A stretch of 64,000 nucleotides of DNA from Variovorax paradoxus EPS (GCF_000184745.1 NC_014931.1:6386001-6450000); one strand, 5' to 3'. Counted from the stretch's first letter, positions 42,545 through 52,051 are shown. Notes: generated from the letters alone by a model not told the origin. Numbers and translations are program-made.

Positions 42545-43057
42545 AGGATGAGTCAGGCCCACGATCTTGCGTGACCACGCATCCGTCACCAGGCTGAGGT
42601 AGACGAACCCCTGATCGGTCGGCAGGTATGTGATGTCAGCCACCCACACTTGCTCGCTGCCGGTAGGGCGCACTTGGTTGGGCCCCTGCTTGAGAAGGTT
42701 GGGATGACGTCGGAAGCGGTGATGGCTGTCGGTGGTCTTGTGGTACGCCCGCCTGGGCTGAACCAGCATGTGAGCTTCGCGCAGCACGTCCAGCAATGCA
42801 TCGCGTCCCAGACTCGCGTTGGCCTGCTGCAGCGGCTGCTTCAGCAGATGGTGCAGCTTGCGCGCGCCCAGCCGGGGCTGGCGCAGGCGCACCGAGCGAA
42901 CGAGCTCGATCACCGTGTCAGAACGGGCACGGCATTGCTGCTGGTGCTCAAGCTGTTGGTAGTACGCCTGGCGGCTGACGCCCCAATGGCGGCAAGCCCT
43001 CGATACGCTCAGCCCCGGGAGGAGCTTTTGCGAGAGGACTTGCCCAAAGGCTTTTTT
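42479..43057 (-). pseudogene. truncated IS3-family transposase orfB
   Basis: The frame begins at the orfA slippery site and encodes the usual IS3 orfB N-terminus (CRHWGVSRQAYYQQLEHQ, LGARKLHHLL, the HHRFRRHPNLL region) and the start of the rve integrase core (VWVADITYLPTDQGFVYLSLVTDAWSRKIVG). Homology stops at about 42545. The second catalytic aspartate (HSDRG) and the glutamate of the DDE triad are absent. The last 25 codons belong to the adjoining orfA relic read in another frame. The transposase must be inactive. Confidence 0.88.
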
Positions 43058-43471
43058 ACGACACGCACCCCATAGTCCTTCTTCAGGACATCGAGTACGG
43101 CCTCGAACAGCTGAGCCTTCTCGTTGGCCTCCCGAAGCTGCACTTCGAGGGCCTTGATCTTCTGCTCGGGAGTCAGCGGTGCAGCAGGTGCAGAGGAGGA
43201 TTTTTTGATCGGTGCTGGCATGGGAAGCCGAGATGATGCCGAACCCCAACTATGGCGGCCATGCTTGCGCAGCCACACCAGCACCGTCGAGCGGCCCTGG
43301 ATGCCGTAGCGCTCCTGGGCCTGTTTGTAGGTGAGGTCGCCTTTTTCTACTTGATCGACCACCGACAGCTTAAAAGCCAGCGTGTAGTCCCGCTGGGTGC
43401 GTTTGACGCCCGATTCCATTGACTTGCCTTTTCTTGAAGGAAAAGGTGTCAACCCTTTTCAGGACGGGTCA
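42545..43471 (-). mobile_element. partial IS3-family insertion sequence (right end missing)
   Basis: It contains orfA, a canonical -1 frameshift heptamer and a truncated orfB. The left terminus probably begins TGACCCGTCC at 43471, just outside orfA and 10 bp past the pilA terminator hairpin's T-run. The right end is lost at the junction with the orfA relic. It separates the major pilin gene from the minor pilin operon. Confidence 0.8.
43009..43419 (-). CDS. IS3-family transposase orfA (helix-turn-helix)
   Basis: Protein of 136 residues: an N-terminal helix-turn-helix (KRTQRDYTLAFKLSVVDQVEKGDLTYKQAQERYGIQGRSTVLVWLRKHG) and a C-terminal leucine-zipper-like helix (EQKIKALEVQLREANEKAQLFEAVLDVLKKDYG), the standard OrfA layout. 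The slippery heptamer A-AAA-AAG at 43057-43051 lies near its 3' end, and orfB is in the -1 frame, so a fused OrfAB would be produced by programmed frameshifting. Start ATG at 43419, preceded by AAAAGG. orfA itself looks intact, but its partner is truncated. Confidence 0.88.
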   Translation of the reverse strand: MESGVKRTQRDYTLAFKLSVVDQVEKGDLTYKQAQERYGIQGRSTVLVWLRKHGRHSWGSASSRLPMPAPIKKSSSAPAAPLTPEQKIKALEVQLREANEKAQLFEAVLDVLKKDYGVRVVKKPLGKSSRKSSSRG

Positions 43472-43480
43472 CCCAAATGC

Positions 43481-43504
43481 AAAAAAGCCGCCCGAGGGCG
43501 GCTT
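43481..43504 (-). terminator. Rho-independent terminator of pilA
   Basis: Read on the minus strand, a 9-bp stem AAGCCGCCC/GGGCGGCTT with a 2-nt apex is followed by TTTTTT, 16 nt after the pilin stop. Confidence 0.9.
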
Positions 43505-43520
43505 CTCAGGGCGAGATAGC

Positions 43521-44042
43521 TTACTTGCAGGAACCAGGCAAGTACTTCTGAATTGCAGCGGTGGAGCCAGCGCACTTCCATTCTTGGATGGCCTTGCCTT
43601 GGTCCGTGCTTGCGGTCGTCACATTAATAGCAGCGCCGGCAATCATCGGCGTCAAGGTCACGAAGTCTGCAGCAACAAACGCGGTCGGTTGGCCGAGAGC
43701 GCTTGAGTCAGGACGAACCGTCACAACGCCATCGGCACTGGTCGTGATCGAGAGAACCATTTTGGTTGGGCCAGAGCCCGCTGTAGCAGCAGTGTTCGCC
43801 TCGCAACCCCAGCCATTTGCGGTGCCAGTGCCCGTGGGGTTCATGCTTTGAACGCCTTCGGAAATCGTTGTGCGGCAAGCCGAGGCAGCAAGGACCACTT
43901 CCGACATGCGAGCCTTCACCGTGTATTGCTGGTATGCAGGCAGAGCCACAGCAGCCAAGATACCAATGATCGCCACAACGATCATCAATTCGATAAGGGT
44001 AAAGCCGGCCTGTGCGCGGCGGGCAATCTTGCGAACGTTCAT
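43521..44042 (-). CDS. pilA: major type IV pilin PilA
   Basis: Prepilin of 173 residues. The 13-residue leader ends at [36 protein letters not shown], the full consensus including E5. Two cysteine pairs are present: CRTTI with GWGCEA, and [16 protein letters not shown] at the C-terminus, which closes the D-loop. Ser/Thr/Ala-rich loops could carry glycans. ATG at 44042 has GGAG upstream. A sigma-54-type promoter lies at 44102-44116. It stands alone, with its own terminator, and encodes the main structural subunit of the pilus. Confidence 0.92.
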   Translation of the reverse strand: MNVRKIARRAQAGFTLIELMIVVAIIGILAAVALPAYQQYTVKARMSEVVLAASACRTTISEGVQSMNPTGTGTANGWGCEANTAATAGSGPTKMVLSITTSADGVVTVRPDSSALGQPTAFVAADFVTLTPMIAGAAINVTTASTDQGKAIQEWKCAGSTAAIQKYLPGSCK

Positions 44043-44101
44043 GAGAAAAACTCCAGGTTGGTTGTAGAGCCCGGGAACCAGCCCGGAGCGCAGTACCTTC
44101 C

Positions 44102-44116
44102 GCAGCATCCGTGCCA
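44102..44116 (-). promoter_or_regulatory. sigma-54 (RpoN) promoter of pilA
   Basis: Minus strand TGGCACGGATGCTGC: the -24 GG and -12 GC have the required 10-nt spacing, and TGGCACG is a perfect -24 box; the -12 box reads CTGC instead of TTGC. Transcription would start about 48 nt before the ATG. pilA genes of many proteobacteria are RpoN/PilR-dependent. Confidence 0.75.
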
Positions 44117-44178
44117 CCCGGTTTTCCCGCCCGCACCAACCAAAATCGTCAATTTTGTTCACATTGGCGTTACGCCAT

Positions 44179-44225
44179 GTGACACAACTTGCTTCAAGAT
44201 GCTACATGCAGTGACAAATTTGTCA
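44179..44225 (-). promoter_or_regulatory. TGTCA repeats / palindrome upstream of the pilA promoter (possible PilR site)
   Basis: The perfect palindrome TGACAAATTTGTCA (44212-44225) and a further GTGTCAC at about 44179-44185 lie 65-110 bp upstream of the -12 box, the usual distance of an enhancer for a sigma-54 activator. PilR sites are described as TGTC-containing repeats; the assignment is inference. Confidence 0.5.
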
Positions 44226-44246
44226 TGCCACGCAGCCAGCGAGTGA

Positions 44247-45050
44247 TCAGAAAGTCAGGATCCCATCCGCCTTCAGCCAGCGAATATCCCGCTGCGCCAG
44301 CCCCGCCACCTGCCGCCCGGCCAGCGTCTCGATCTGGCTCATGATTTCTTCGGTTTCCGCCGGCTTGGTGTGCGTGATGTAGATCGGATAGCGCTTCCCC
44401 GGATCGATGTGCGACAGCTCATCGGCCAGCACCTCGGGCGACAGGTGCAGGCTGCGTTCCGCCAGCGCCTGCTCGCGGCTGCTGAAAGCCGTTTCGATGA
44501 CCAGCATCGCCACGTCGAGCGCGTTGACGCGGTCCCAGAAGGGCGCGTTGCGCTCGGTGTCTCCGCTGAAAACCCAATGCGCGCCGCCGGTGGCGCGGCG
44601 CACGGCAAAGCCGCAGGCGGGCACGGTGTGGACGGCCGGCAGCACCTCGATGAGCTTGGGCGCGCTGGTGCCCAGTTGCAGCACCTGGCCGACCGAGATG
44701 TTGTGAAAGCTCACGAACGGCGCTTCGGGGCTGGGGATGCTCTCGAAATCGGGCCAGATGACGTTGTTGAACACATGCGCCCGCAGCGCCTCGATGGTGG
44801 CGCGCAGCGCATGGACGCGCAGCGGCTGGGTGCGGCGGCTGCCGACGGCGTCGAGCATCAACGGGAGCGCGGCGATGTGGTCGAGGTGGCTGTGGGTGAG
44901 CACGACATCGTCGATGCGCGCCATCTCGTCGAGGGTGAGGTCGCCGACGCCGGTGCCGGCATCGACGAGCAGGTCCGTGTCGACCAGGAACGAGGTCGTG
45001 CGGCAGTCTTTGGCGATGGCGCCTGAGCAACCCAGCACACGAACCTGCAT
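44247..45050 (-). CDS. MBL-fold class II-type cyclic-nucleotide phosphodiesterase
   Basis: Metallohydrolase of 267 residues. The H53-S-H55-L-D57-H58 motif (THSHLDHIAALPL), VHTVPACGF, FSGDTERN and the terminal YITHTKP supply the metal ligands. The order and length match the cAMP phosphodiesterase class-II family (PF02112-like) rather than RNase Z. ATG at 45050 is preceded by AAGGGG. It lies 53 bp downstream of a CHASE2 adenylate cyclase on the same strand. It would therefore hydrolyse the cyclic nucleotide made by its neighbour; this functional link is inferred from adjacency. Confidence 0.82.
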   Translation of the reverse strand: MQVRVLGCSGAIAKDCRTTSFLVDTDLLVDAGTGVGDLTLDEMARIDDVVLTHSHLDHIAALPLMLDAVGSRRTQPLRVHALRATIEALRAHVFNNVIWPDFESIPSPEAPFVSFHNISVGQVLQLGTSAPKLIEVLPAVHTVPACGFAVRRATGGAHWVFSGDTERNAPFWDRVNALDVAMLVIETAFSSREQALAERSLHLSPEVLADELSHIDPGKRYPIYITHTKPAETEEIMSQIETLAGRQVAGLAQRDIRWLKADGILTF

Positions 45051-45103
45051 TGTGAGAGACCCCTTGAAGGTGTTGGGCTGCGCGCATGCGCAGGTGTCTG
45101 TCG

Positions 45104-47356
45104 TCATTTGGTTTCGAACCGGGTTGCGCCGTCCCAGCCCGGGTCTTGCGGCCGCAACGCCATCGAGGCTAAACGCTGGGCGTAGAGCTGGTAAAGGACT
45201 TTTTTCGCATCGGCCGCGAGCAGGGGCGCGAGCAGGTTCCGGCCGGTGGCCCAGTCTTGGCGGCGGTAGGCCGCGAGCACCTGACTCCAGCGCTGCAACT
45301 GCCCCGTTCGCTGGGCCGCAATGGCGGCTTCGGTGGTGAGCGGCGTGAAGACGGCCACGGCCTGCGCCCGGCCCTTGACGAGCACGCTGTCCAGTTCCTG
45401 CCAGGTGCAGCAGTCGGGCGCGAGGTCGCGCGTTGTGCCGCTGGCCACGATCTCGACGCCGTAGTGCCCGCTCAGGCCTTCGAGCCGCGACGCGAGATTG
45501 ACCGCGTCGCCGACCACGGTATAGCTGCGCCGCGCGGCCGAGCCCATGTCGCCGACGCTCATCACGCCGCTGTTGATGCCGATGCCCACGCTGATCTCGG
45601 GGCGGCCGCCCGCGCGGTGGATGCGGTTGATGTCGCGCACGGCGTCGGCCATGTCGAGCGCCGCGCGCACGGCCAGCGCGGCGTGGTCGGGCGTGTCGAT
45701 CGGCGCGCCCCAGAAGGCCATGACGCAATCGCCCATGTACTTGTCGACGGTGCCGCGGTGCGCGCTGATGACGTTGGTGAGGCGGCTGAAAACGGTGTTC
45801 AGGAAGGCCTGGAGTTCGGCCGGCGCCATCTGCTCCGAGAGACGTGTGAAGTCGCGCATGTCGCAGAACAGGACGGTCATCTGCTTGCTCTCGGCGCGCA
45901 TGCTGTAGCTGCCCGGGCGCACGAGCATTTCGTCGACCAGTTGCGGCGGCACGTAGGTGCCGAAGAGCCGCACCAGCCCACGCCGCGCACGCGATTCGAC
46001 GAAGTAGCCCCAGCTCATGTTGAGCGCGAAGGCCAGCGCGGTCATGACGAGCGCCGACGCGAGCGGCAGCACGAGGCTGTGGCCGATGTAGAGCCAGGTG
46101 TTCAGGCCGATCAGCACCGCGGCCGTTCCCGCGCCCAGCAGCACGGCACGCGGCGCCGACAGCAGCGACAGTCCGAACGCCAGCACGAACCCCGCGACCA
46201 GCACCGTCAGCACCTCGTAGCCGGGCGCGTAGTCCGGCACGGCGAGCAGGCGCTGATCGAGCAGGCCCGAGACGATGTTGGCGTGCACCTCGACACCCGG
46301 AAACGCCGCACCGACGGGCGTCGCGCGCAGGTCCTGCAGGCCGGGCGCCGTCGCGCCCATGAGCACGATCTTGTCCTTCAACTCGCCGGGCGCGAGCCGG
46401 CCTTCGACCACATCGGCGGCCGCCACGTAGCGGAACGAGCCGCCGTCCGCGCCGCCGGGTCCGCGAAACGGCACCTGCATGCTGGCGTTCTGGTCGACGG
46501 GAATGCGCAGGCGTCCGAGCGCCAGCGAGTCGAGCCGCTGCATGGCGCCGCCCGGCGCGAGGAGCGGCCGCACCGGCGGCGATCCGTTCGCAAGCCGGTA
46601 GACGGCCAGGGCCAGCGACTCGTAGTAGCCGGGGTTCGCGTGCTCGCCTTCGTAGCGCGCGATGAGCGGCACGCTGCGAATGACGCCGTCGCCGGTCTCG
46701 CCGATCAGCGTGTTCAGGAAGCCCGCGACGGGCGCGGCTTCCGCCAGCATCGGCAGGCTGGCGCCGAAGCCGCTCCAGGCCGTGGCGTAGCAGGCGCCTT
46801 TCGGAAAGGTGTCGGGCGGCAGCAGCGGCGCGGACGGCAATTGCCCTTTGGCGCTCGGCACCGGCGTCCGGGTGAAGTAGTAGCCGAGTGCGACGCGCCG
46901 GTTGTGCAGTGCCGCGGCGAAGGTGATGTCGTGGTCGAGCGTGGGCGCGAGCCGTTCGATCTCAGCGGCGAGACCGGTCATGTTGCGCAGCGGCCCGCTC
47001 GCGATCTGGCGCAGCCTCTGGAGGCCCGAACTCCGGTCGGGCTCGAGGAACATGACGTCGAATCCGAGCACGGCCACCTGCTGGCGAACCAGGAGCTCGG
47101 TCGTCAGGCGCGCCATCGTGTCGCGCGCCCAGGGCCATTGCCCCTGGCGCGCGAGGCTCGCGTCGTCGACATCGACGATCACGACGCGCGTGTCCAGCGT
47201 CCGCGGCATGGTGGCGCGCAGGCGCATGTCGTAGATCAGGTGGTCGAGGCGTTCGAGGGTCGACAACTGCCAGAGGCCGGTGGCATGCGCCAGCGCCAGC
47301 AGCACCGGCAGCAGCGTGATGACAATGCGCGGCCAATGCCGCTGCAGCGCGTTCAT
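45104..47356 (-). CDS. CHASE2-domain adenylate/guanylate cyclase
   Basis: Membrane-bound class III cyclase of 750 residues. One N-terminal helix precedes an extracytoplasmic CHASE2 sensor (LDTRVVIVDVDDASLARQGQWPWARD, LGFDVMFLEPD and FFLNTLIGETGDGVIRSVPLIARY-like elements). Three further helices follow near 375-450, then the catalytic domain. Metal-binding aspartates are in LFCDMRDF (about residue 493) and YMGDCVMAFWG (about 537). The K of VDKYMGD and the transition-state N/R of VVGDAVNLASRLEG are present, so catalysis is expected, with ATP preferred. It is upstream of the phosphodiesterase and downstream of FHA and PP2C genes. The ligand of CHASE2 is unknown. Confidence 0.9.
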   Translation of the reverse strand: MNALQRHWPRIVITLLPVLLALAHATGLWQLSTLERLDHLIYDMRLRATMPRTLDTRVVIVDVDDASLARQGQWPWARDTMARLTTELLVRQQVAVLGFDVMFLEPDRSSGLQRLRQIASGPLRNMTGLAAEIERLAPTLDHDITFAAALHNRRVALGYYFTRTPVPSAKGQLPSAPLLPPDTFPKGACYATAWSGFGASLPMLAEAAPVAGFLNTLIGETGDGVIRSVPLIARYEGEHANPGYYESLALAVYRLANGSPPVRPLLAPGGAMQRLDSLALGRLRIPVDQNASMQVPFRGPGGADGGSFRYVAAADVVEGRLAPGELKDKIVLMGATAPGLQDLRATPVGAAFPGVEVHANIVSGLLDQRLLAVPDYAPGYEVLTVLVAGFVLAFGLSLLSAPRAVLLGAGTAAVLIGLNTWLYIGHSLVLPLASALVMTALAFALNMSWGYFVESRARRGLVRLFGTYVPPQLVDEMLVRPGSYSMRAESKQMTVLFCDMRDFTRLSEQMAPAELQAFLNTVFSRLTNVISAHRGTVDKYMGDCVMAFWGAPIDTPDHAALAVRAALDMADAVRDINRIHRAGGRPEISVGIGINSGVMSVGDMGSAARRSYTVVGDAVNLASRLEGLSGHYGVEIVASGTTRDLAPDCCTWQELDSVLVKGRAQAVAVFTPLTTEAAIAAQRTGQLQRWSQVLAAYRRQDWATGRNLLAPLLAADAKKVLYQLYAQRLASMALRPQDPGWDGATRFETK

Positions 47357-47410
47357 GGCGCCTCGATCAGCCGGCCTGCGCCGCACCGTGAAATGAGAGG
47401 AAGAAGACGC

Positions 47411-48064
47411 TCAGACCCGCACGAACTGCATGCGCGTGGCGCCGCCGAGTTCGAGCACGTCGCGCTCCTGCAAGGCGACGGCATCGGTGCCGAGCACCGC
47501 GCCGTTGAGCGTGACATCGCCGATGACGCTGGCGGCCACGTAGCCCTGCCGACGGCGCGTGACGACCGCGACGGCCACGCCGGGCTTGCCGATGGTGGTG
47601 ACCACTTTCTGCAGCGGCACATCGTGGTTGTCGCTGCCGCCTGAGAGCACGCGAAGCATCGGAACGCCCAGTTCGATGAGCGCACCGGATTCCGTGGGTG
47701 CCGAAGACAGCGGGATGGAAGTGGAGAACTCGCCCGGCGCCGTGCGTGTCGAGGAAGAAGCGCCGACGGCCAGGTTGCTGCGGGCGCGAAAGTGGATGCG
47801 GCAGCCGCCGACCTCGATGACGTCGTTGTCCTCGAGCGTCTGCTTCTGGACGGCCAGCGCATTGACGTACGTGCCGTTGGTGCTGTTGAGATCTTCAATT
47901 TGGACTTCGCCATCGCTCATGTGCAGCACGGCATGCTCGCCGCTGACCGCCAGGTTGTCGATCACGATGTCGTTGTAGGCGCGCCGACCCAGCGTCGTGC
48001 GGTCCTTGGCGAGCGCCACTTGCCCGATGACAACGCCATCGACCGAAATGATCATCTTCGGCAT
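47411..48064 (-). CDS. FHA-domain protein with a second, degenerate FHA-like domain
   Basis: Protein of 217 residues. The N-terminal FHA domain has the phosphothreonine-binding set TLGRRAYNDIVID, S-G-E-H (AVSGEHAVL) and LNSTNGTYVN. After an Ala/Ser/Thr-rich linker, residues about 140-217 look like a second FHA fold (VVTTIGKPGVAVAVVTRRRQGY, DVTLNGAVLG, LQERDVLELGG) that lacks the S-x-x-H. FHA modules recruit phosphothreonine partners. The PP2C gene directly upstream and the cyclase downstream suggest a Ser/Thr phosphorylation circuit, although no kinase gene is in the window. Confidence 0.88.
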   Translation of the reverse strand: MPKMIISVDGVVIGQVALAKDRTTLGRRAYNDIVIDNLAVSGEHAVLHMSDGEVQIEDLNSTNGTYVNALAVQKQTLEDNDVIEVGGCRIHFRARSNLAVGASSSTRTAPGEFSTSIPLSSAPTESGALIELGVPMLRVLSGGSDNHDVPLQKVVTTIGKPGVAVAVVTRRRQGYVAASVIGDVTLNGAVLGTDAVALQERDVLELGGATRMQFVRV

Positions 48065-48134
48065 TGCCGGCTACCCCCCAAAGTGCAGAACTGTATCGAC
48101 TGCAAGCGCGGCGGCTGGTTGCCGCCCAGGCCTG

Positions 48135-48944
48135 CTACCCGGCCATGCGGGACGTGTCGCCAACGTCCGCCCTTGCCAGAACAACCGAAATGTTGTCCCG
48201 GCCGCCATTGTCGTTTGCAATTGCAACCAAAAGTTGCGCTTTTTTCTGAAGGCCGGCATCGTGTTCTAAAAGCGTGAAGAGCTGCGCATCGGTCACCATC
48301 TCGCTGAGCCCGTCGGAGCAAAGCATATAGAGATCACCGGGTCTGGCGCTGTGTTCATGCATCTCCAGCAAGACCTGGGCCTCCACGCCGACCGCCCGTG
48401 TCACGAGGTTGCGGGTGGGCGAACTCAGGGCTTCCTCGGCGGTGATGGCGCCGGCATCGAGCTGCTGCTGGCGCAGCGAATGGTCGCGCGTGAGCAATTC
48501 CAGCTTGTTGTTGCGCAGGCGATAGCAGCGCGAATCGCCGATGTGGCCGACCAGCACGCGCTGCGTCTGGAAGGCCGCCAGCACCAGCGTCGTTCCCATG
48601 CCCTGCAGTGCTTCCTGGGTCGTGCCGGCATGGAGGATCGATGCATTCGCCTCGTCCGTGGCGGCCTGCAGCGCCCGGCGCACCACGCGCGCCGGCGCCT
48701 GCGGCCCGCCCTGGGCGAACCAGCGGCCGAAGCTGGCATGCACCAGCGACACGGCCATGGCGCTCGCGACCTCGCCGCCCTTGTAGCCGCCCATGCCGTC
48801 GGCCAGCACGGCCAGCCCGAGCGCGGGGTCGACGTGGACGGCATCCTCGTTGTGGGCGCGCACGCGGCCGGTGTCGGTCAGCGCGGCGTATTCCCAGCAC
48901 AGCGCTGGCCGGTTCGAGAAAAGGGATGCGCCGAGGCTCGCCAT
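48135..48944 (-). CDS. PP2C-family Ser/Thr protein phosphatase
   Basis: Phosphatase of 269 residues with all PP2C motifs: RVRAHNEDAVHVDP, LAVLADGMGGYKGGEVAS, GMGTTLVLA, VGHIGDSRCYRLR, LTRDHSL, YMLCSDGLSEMVTDAQL and GGRDNISVVL. The acidic residues that bind two Mn2+/Mg2+ ions are all present. It is like Stp/PppA phosphatases. The ATG at 48944 is chosen because the upstream in-frame residues are not family-like. It is encoded first in the PP2C-FHA-cyclase-phosphodiesterase array, 70 bp before the FHA gene. Its cognate kinase is not visible here. Confidence 0.92.
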   Translation of the reverse strand: MASLGASLFSNRPALCWEYAALTDTGRVRAHNEDAVHVDPALGLAVLADGMGGYKGGEVASAMAVSLVHASFGRWFAQGGPQAPARVVRRALQAATDEANASILHAGTTQEALQGMGTTLVLAAFQTQRVLVGHIGDSRCYRLRNNKLELLTRDHSLRQQQLDAGAITAEEALSSPTRNLVTRAVGVEAQVLLEMHEHSARPGDLYMLCSDGLSEMVTDAQLFTLLEHDAGLQKKAQLLVAIANDNGGRDNISVVLARADVGDTSRMAG

Positions 48945-48972
48945 GGTCTGCGTGCGTCGGCCGGCTAAAGGC

Positions 48973-49656
48973 TCAGTGTGCAGCGGCGTGGGCACGCCGT
49001 TGCAGCAAGCGGCCCGCGGCCACGACGAACACCGCACCGGCGGCAGCCGCCGCGTAGTGCAACCAGGGGTTGGCCACCAGCACGTCGCGCAGCGCGACGT
49101 CGCTCACGATGGTTTCGCCGCCGACCCAGCCGATCAGCGCGGCGCCCAGCATGACGATGATCGGGAAGCGCTCCATGAGCTTGATCATGAGCGTGCTGCC
49201 GAAAATGACCAGGGGAATGCTGATCGCCAGGCCCAGGACCAGCAGGACCATGCTGCCCTGCGCGGCCGCCGCGACGGCGATCACGTTGTCCAGGCTCATC
49301 ACCAGGTCGGCCAGGAGGATGGTGCGCACCGCGACCATCATGCTGCCGTATTCCTTGGATTCGCCCTCGCCGTCGTCTTCTTCGCTCAGCAGTTGCAGGC
49401 CGATCCACAGCAGCAGCAGGCCGCCGACGATCTGCAGGTAAGGCAGCGCCAGCAGCTTGGCCGCCACCACCGTCAGCACGATCCGCAGCACCACGGCCGC
49501 GCCCGAGCCGAACAGCACGGCCTTTTTCTGCTGCGCAGGCGGCAGCGAGCGCGCCGCCATGGCGATCACCACGGCGTTGTCGCCCGAAAGAATGATGTTG
49601 ATCCAGATGATCTTGACCAGACCGATCCAGAAATCTGTGCTTTGAAGGAGTTCCAT
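48973..49656 (-). CDS. TerC family membrane protein (YjbE-like)
   Basis: Membrane protein of 227 residues with about seven helices. TerC repeats are seen as INIILSGDNAVVIAMAARSLP and LADLVMSLDNVIAVAAAA. It is shorter than the riboswitch-controlled TerC at 28.5 kb and belongs to the YjbE-like branch. GAAGGAG precedes the ATG at 49656. Only 27 bp separate its start codon from the sucD terminator hairpin, with no riboswitch, so expression probably depends on a promoter overlapping the terminator or on readthrough from sucCD. Metal export is inferred from the family. Confidence 0.88.
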   Translation of the reverse strand: MELLQSTDFWIGLVKIIWINIILSGDNAVVIAMAARSLPPAQQKKAVLFGSGAAVVLRIVLTVVAAKLLALPYLQIVGGLLLLWIGLQLLSEEDDGEGESKEYGSMMVAVRTILLADLVMSLDNVIAVAAAAQGSMVLLVLGLAISIPLVIFGSTLMIKLMERFPIIVMLGAALIGWVGGETIVSDVALRDVLVANPWLHYAAAAAGAVFVVAAGRLLQRRAHAAAH

Positions 49657-49683
49657 GTCTCTGATCCCACTGTGTTTTATTTG

Positions 49684-49719
49684 AAAAAAGCGCCCGCAAT
49701 CGAGTGCGGGCGCTTTTTT
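49684..49719. terminator. terminator downstream of sucD
   Basis: A 9-bp GC stem (GCGCCCGCA/TGCGGGCGC, 6-nt loop) is extended by A6/T6 flanks and so is active in both directions. It lies between sucD and the TerC gene, both on the minus strand. Confidence 0.92.
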
Positions 49720-49774
49720 ATTTCTGTGGTCCTCGCATGACCCGGCTCTGTGGCCGGTGTCCTGCACCCGTCTC

Positions 49775-50668
49775 TTACAGCTTGGCCTTGAGCAGCTTGG
49801 CCAACTCCGAGAAGTTGCGCGTCACGGTGAAGCCGCACTCTTCCATGATGGCGAGCTTGGCGTCCGCCGTGTCGGCACCGCCCGAGATCAGGGCGCCGGC
49901 GTGGCCCATGCGCTTGCCGGGAGGAGCGGTAACACCGGCGATGAAGCCGACGACCGGCTTCTTCATGTGTTCCTTGCACCAGCGGGCTGCGTCGGCTTCG
50001 TCGGGGCCGCCGATTTCGCCGATCATGATGACGGCGTCGGTGTCCGGATCGTCGTTGAAGGCCTTCATCACGTCGATGTGCTTCAGGCCATTGATCGGGT
50101 CGCCGCCAATGCCCACTGCCGACGATTGGCCGAGGCCGATTTCGGTCAGTTGCGCCACGGCTTCATACGTCAGCGTGCCCGAGCGCGAGACCACGCCGAT
50201 GCGGCCCTTGCGGTGGATGTGGCCGGGCATGATGCCGATCTTGATTTCGTCGGGCGTGATGAGGCCGGGGCAGTTCGGGCCCAGCAGCAAGGTCTTCTTG
50301 CCGCCGGCCGCTTCCTTGGCCTTCATCTTGTTGCGCACTTCGAGCATGTCGCGAACCGGAATGCCTTCGGTGATGCAGATCGCCAGGTCGAGGTCGGCTT
50401 CGACAGCTTCCCAGATGGCGGCCGCGGCGCCTGCCGGCGGCACGTAGATCACCGACACGGTGGCGCCGGTTTGCGAAGCGGCTTCCTTCACCGAACCGAA
50501 GATCGGGATGTTGAAGATCGACTCGCCGGCCTTCTTCGGGTTCACGCCCGCCACGAAGGCGTTCTTGCCGTTCGCGTATTCCTGGCACTTCTCGGTGTGG
50601 AACTGGCCGGTCTTGCCGGTGATGCCTTGCGTGATGACTTTGGTGTCTTTGTTGATATAGATCGACAT
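49775..50668 (-). CDS. sucD: succinyl-CoA ligase, alpha subunit
   Basis: SucD (297 residues) binds CoA and carries the phosphohistidine of succinyl-CoA synthetase in the TCA cycle. CoA-binding [13 protein letters not shown], the GPNCPGLI and [22 protein letters not shown] segments, and the active histidine H256 in [10 protein letters not shown] are present. It starts 10 bp after sucC and ends before a strong terminator; the two form one operon. Confidence 0.97.
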   Translation of the reverse strand: MSIYINKDTKVITQGITGKTGQFHTEKCQEYANGKNAFVAGVNPKKAGESIFNIPIFGSVKEAASQTGATVSVIYVPPAGAAAAIWEAVEADLDLAICITEGIPVRDMLEVRNKMKAKEAAGGKKTLLLGPNCPGLITPDEIKIGIMPGHIHRKGRIGVVSRSGTLTYEAVAQLTEIGLGQSSAVGIGGDPINGLKHIDVMKAFNDDPDTDAVIMIGEIGGPDEADAARWCKEHMKKPVVGFIAGVTAPPGKRMGHAGALISGGADTADAKLAIMEECGFTVTRNFSELAKLLKAKL

Positions 50669-50678
50669 GACTTTTTCC

Positions 50679-51845
<1,167 letters not shown>

Positions 51846-52051
51846 GAGGGATGTCTCTCGGAAGGAGGAAGTTGAGAACGGGAGATCTGGGGTCTGAGGC
51901 TTCTTTGGCTCTGTTGCTCGCGGGCGACGGCAGCCTGACGGCTGGGGGCGACGAACAACCGCGGACTGTATCATGGTGCGCCGCACCAATACTCGACGTG
52001 CGGTTGCGGTCAATACGTACTTTCTTCTAGCCCCTCTACGCACACTCCGAT

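Noticed and set aside
45257..47644. 795-codon plus-strand frame opposite the CHASE2 cyclase
   Set aside because: Antisense shadow; the opposite strand has full CHASE2 and cyclase motifs.
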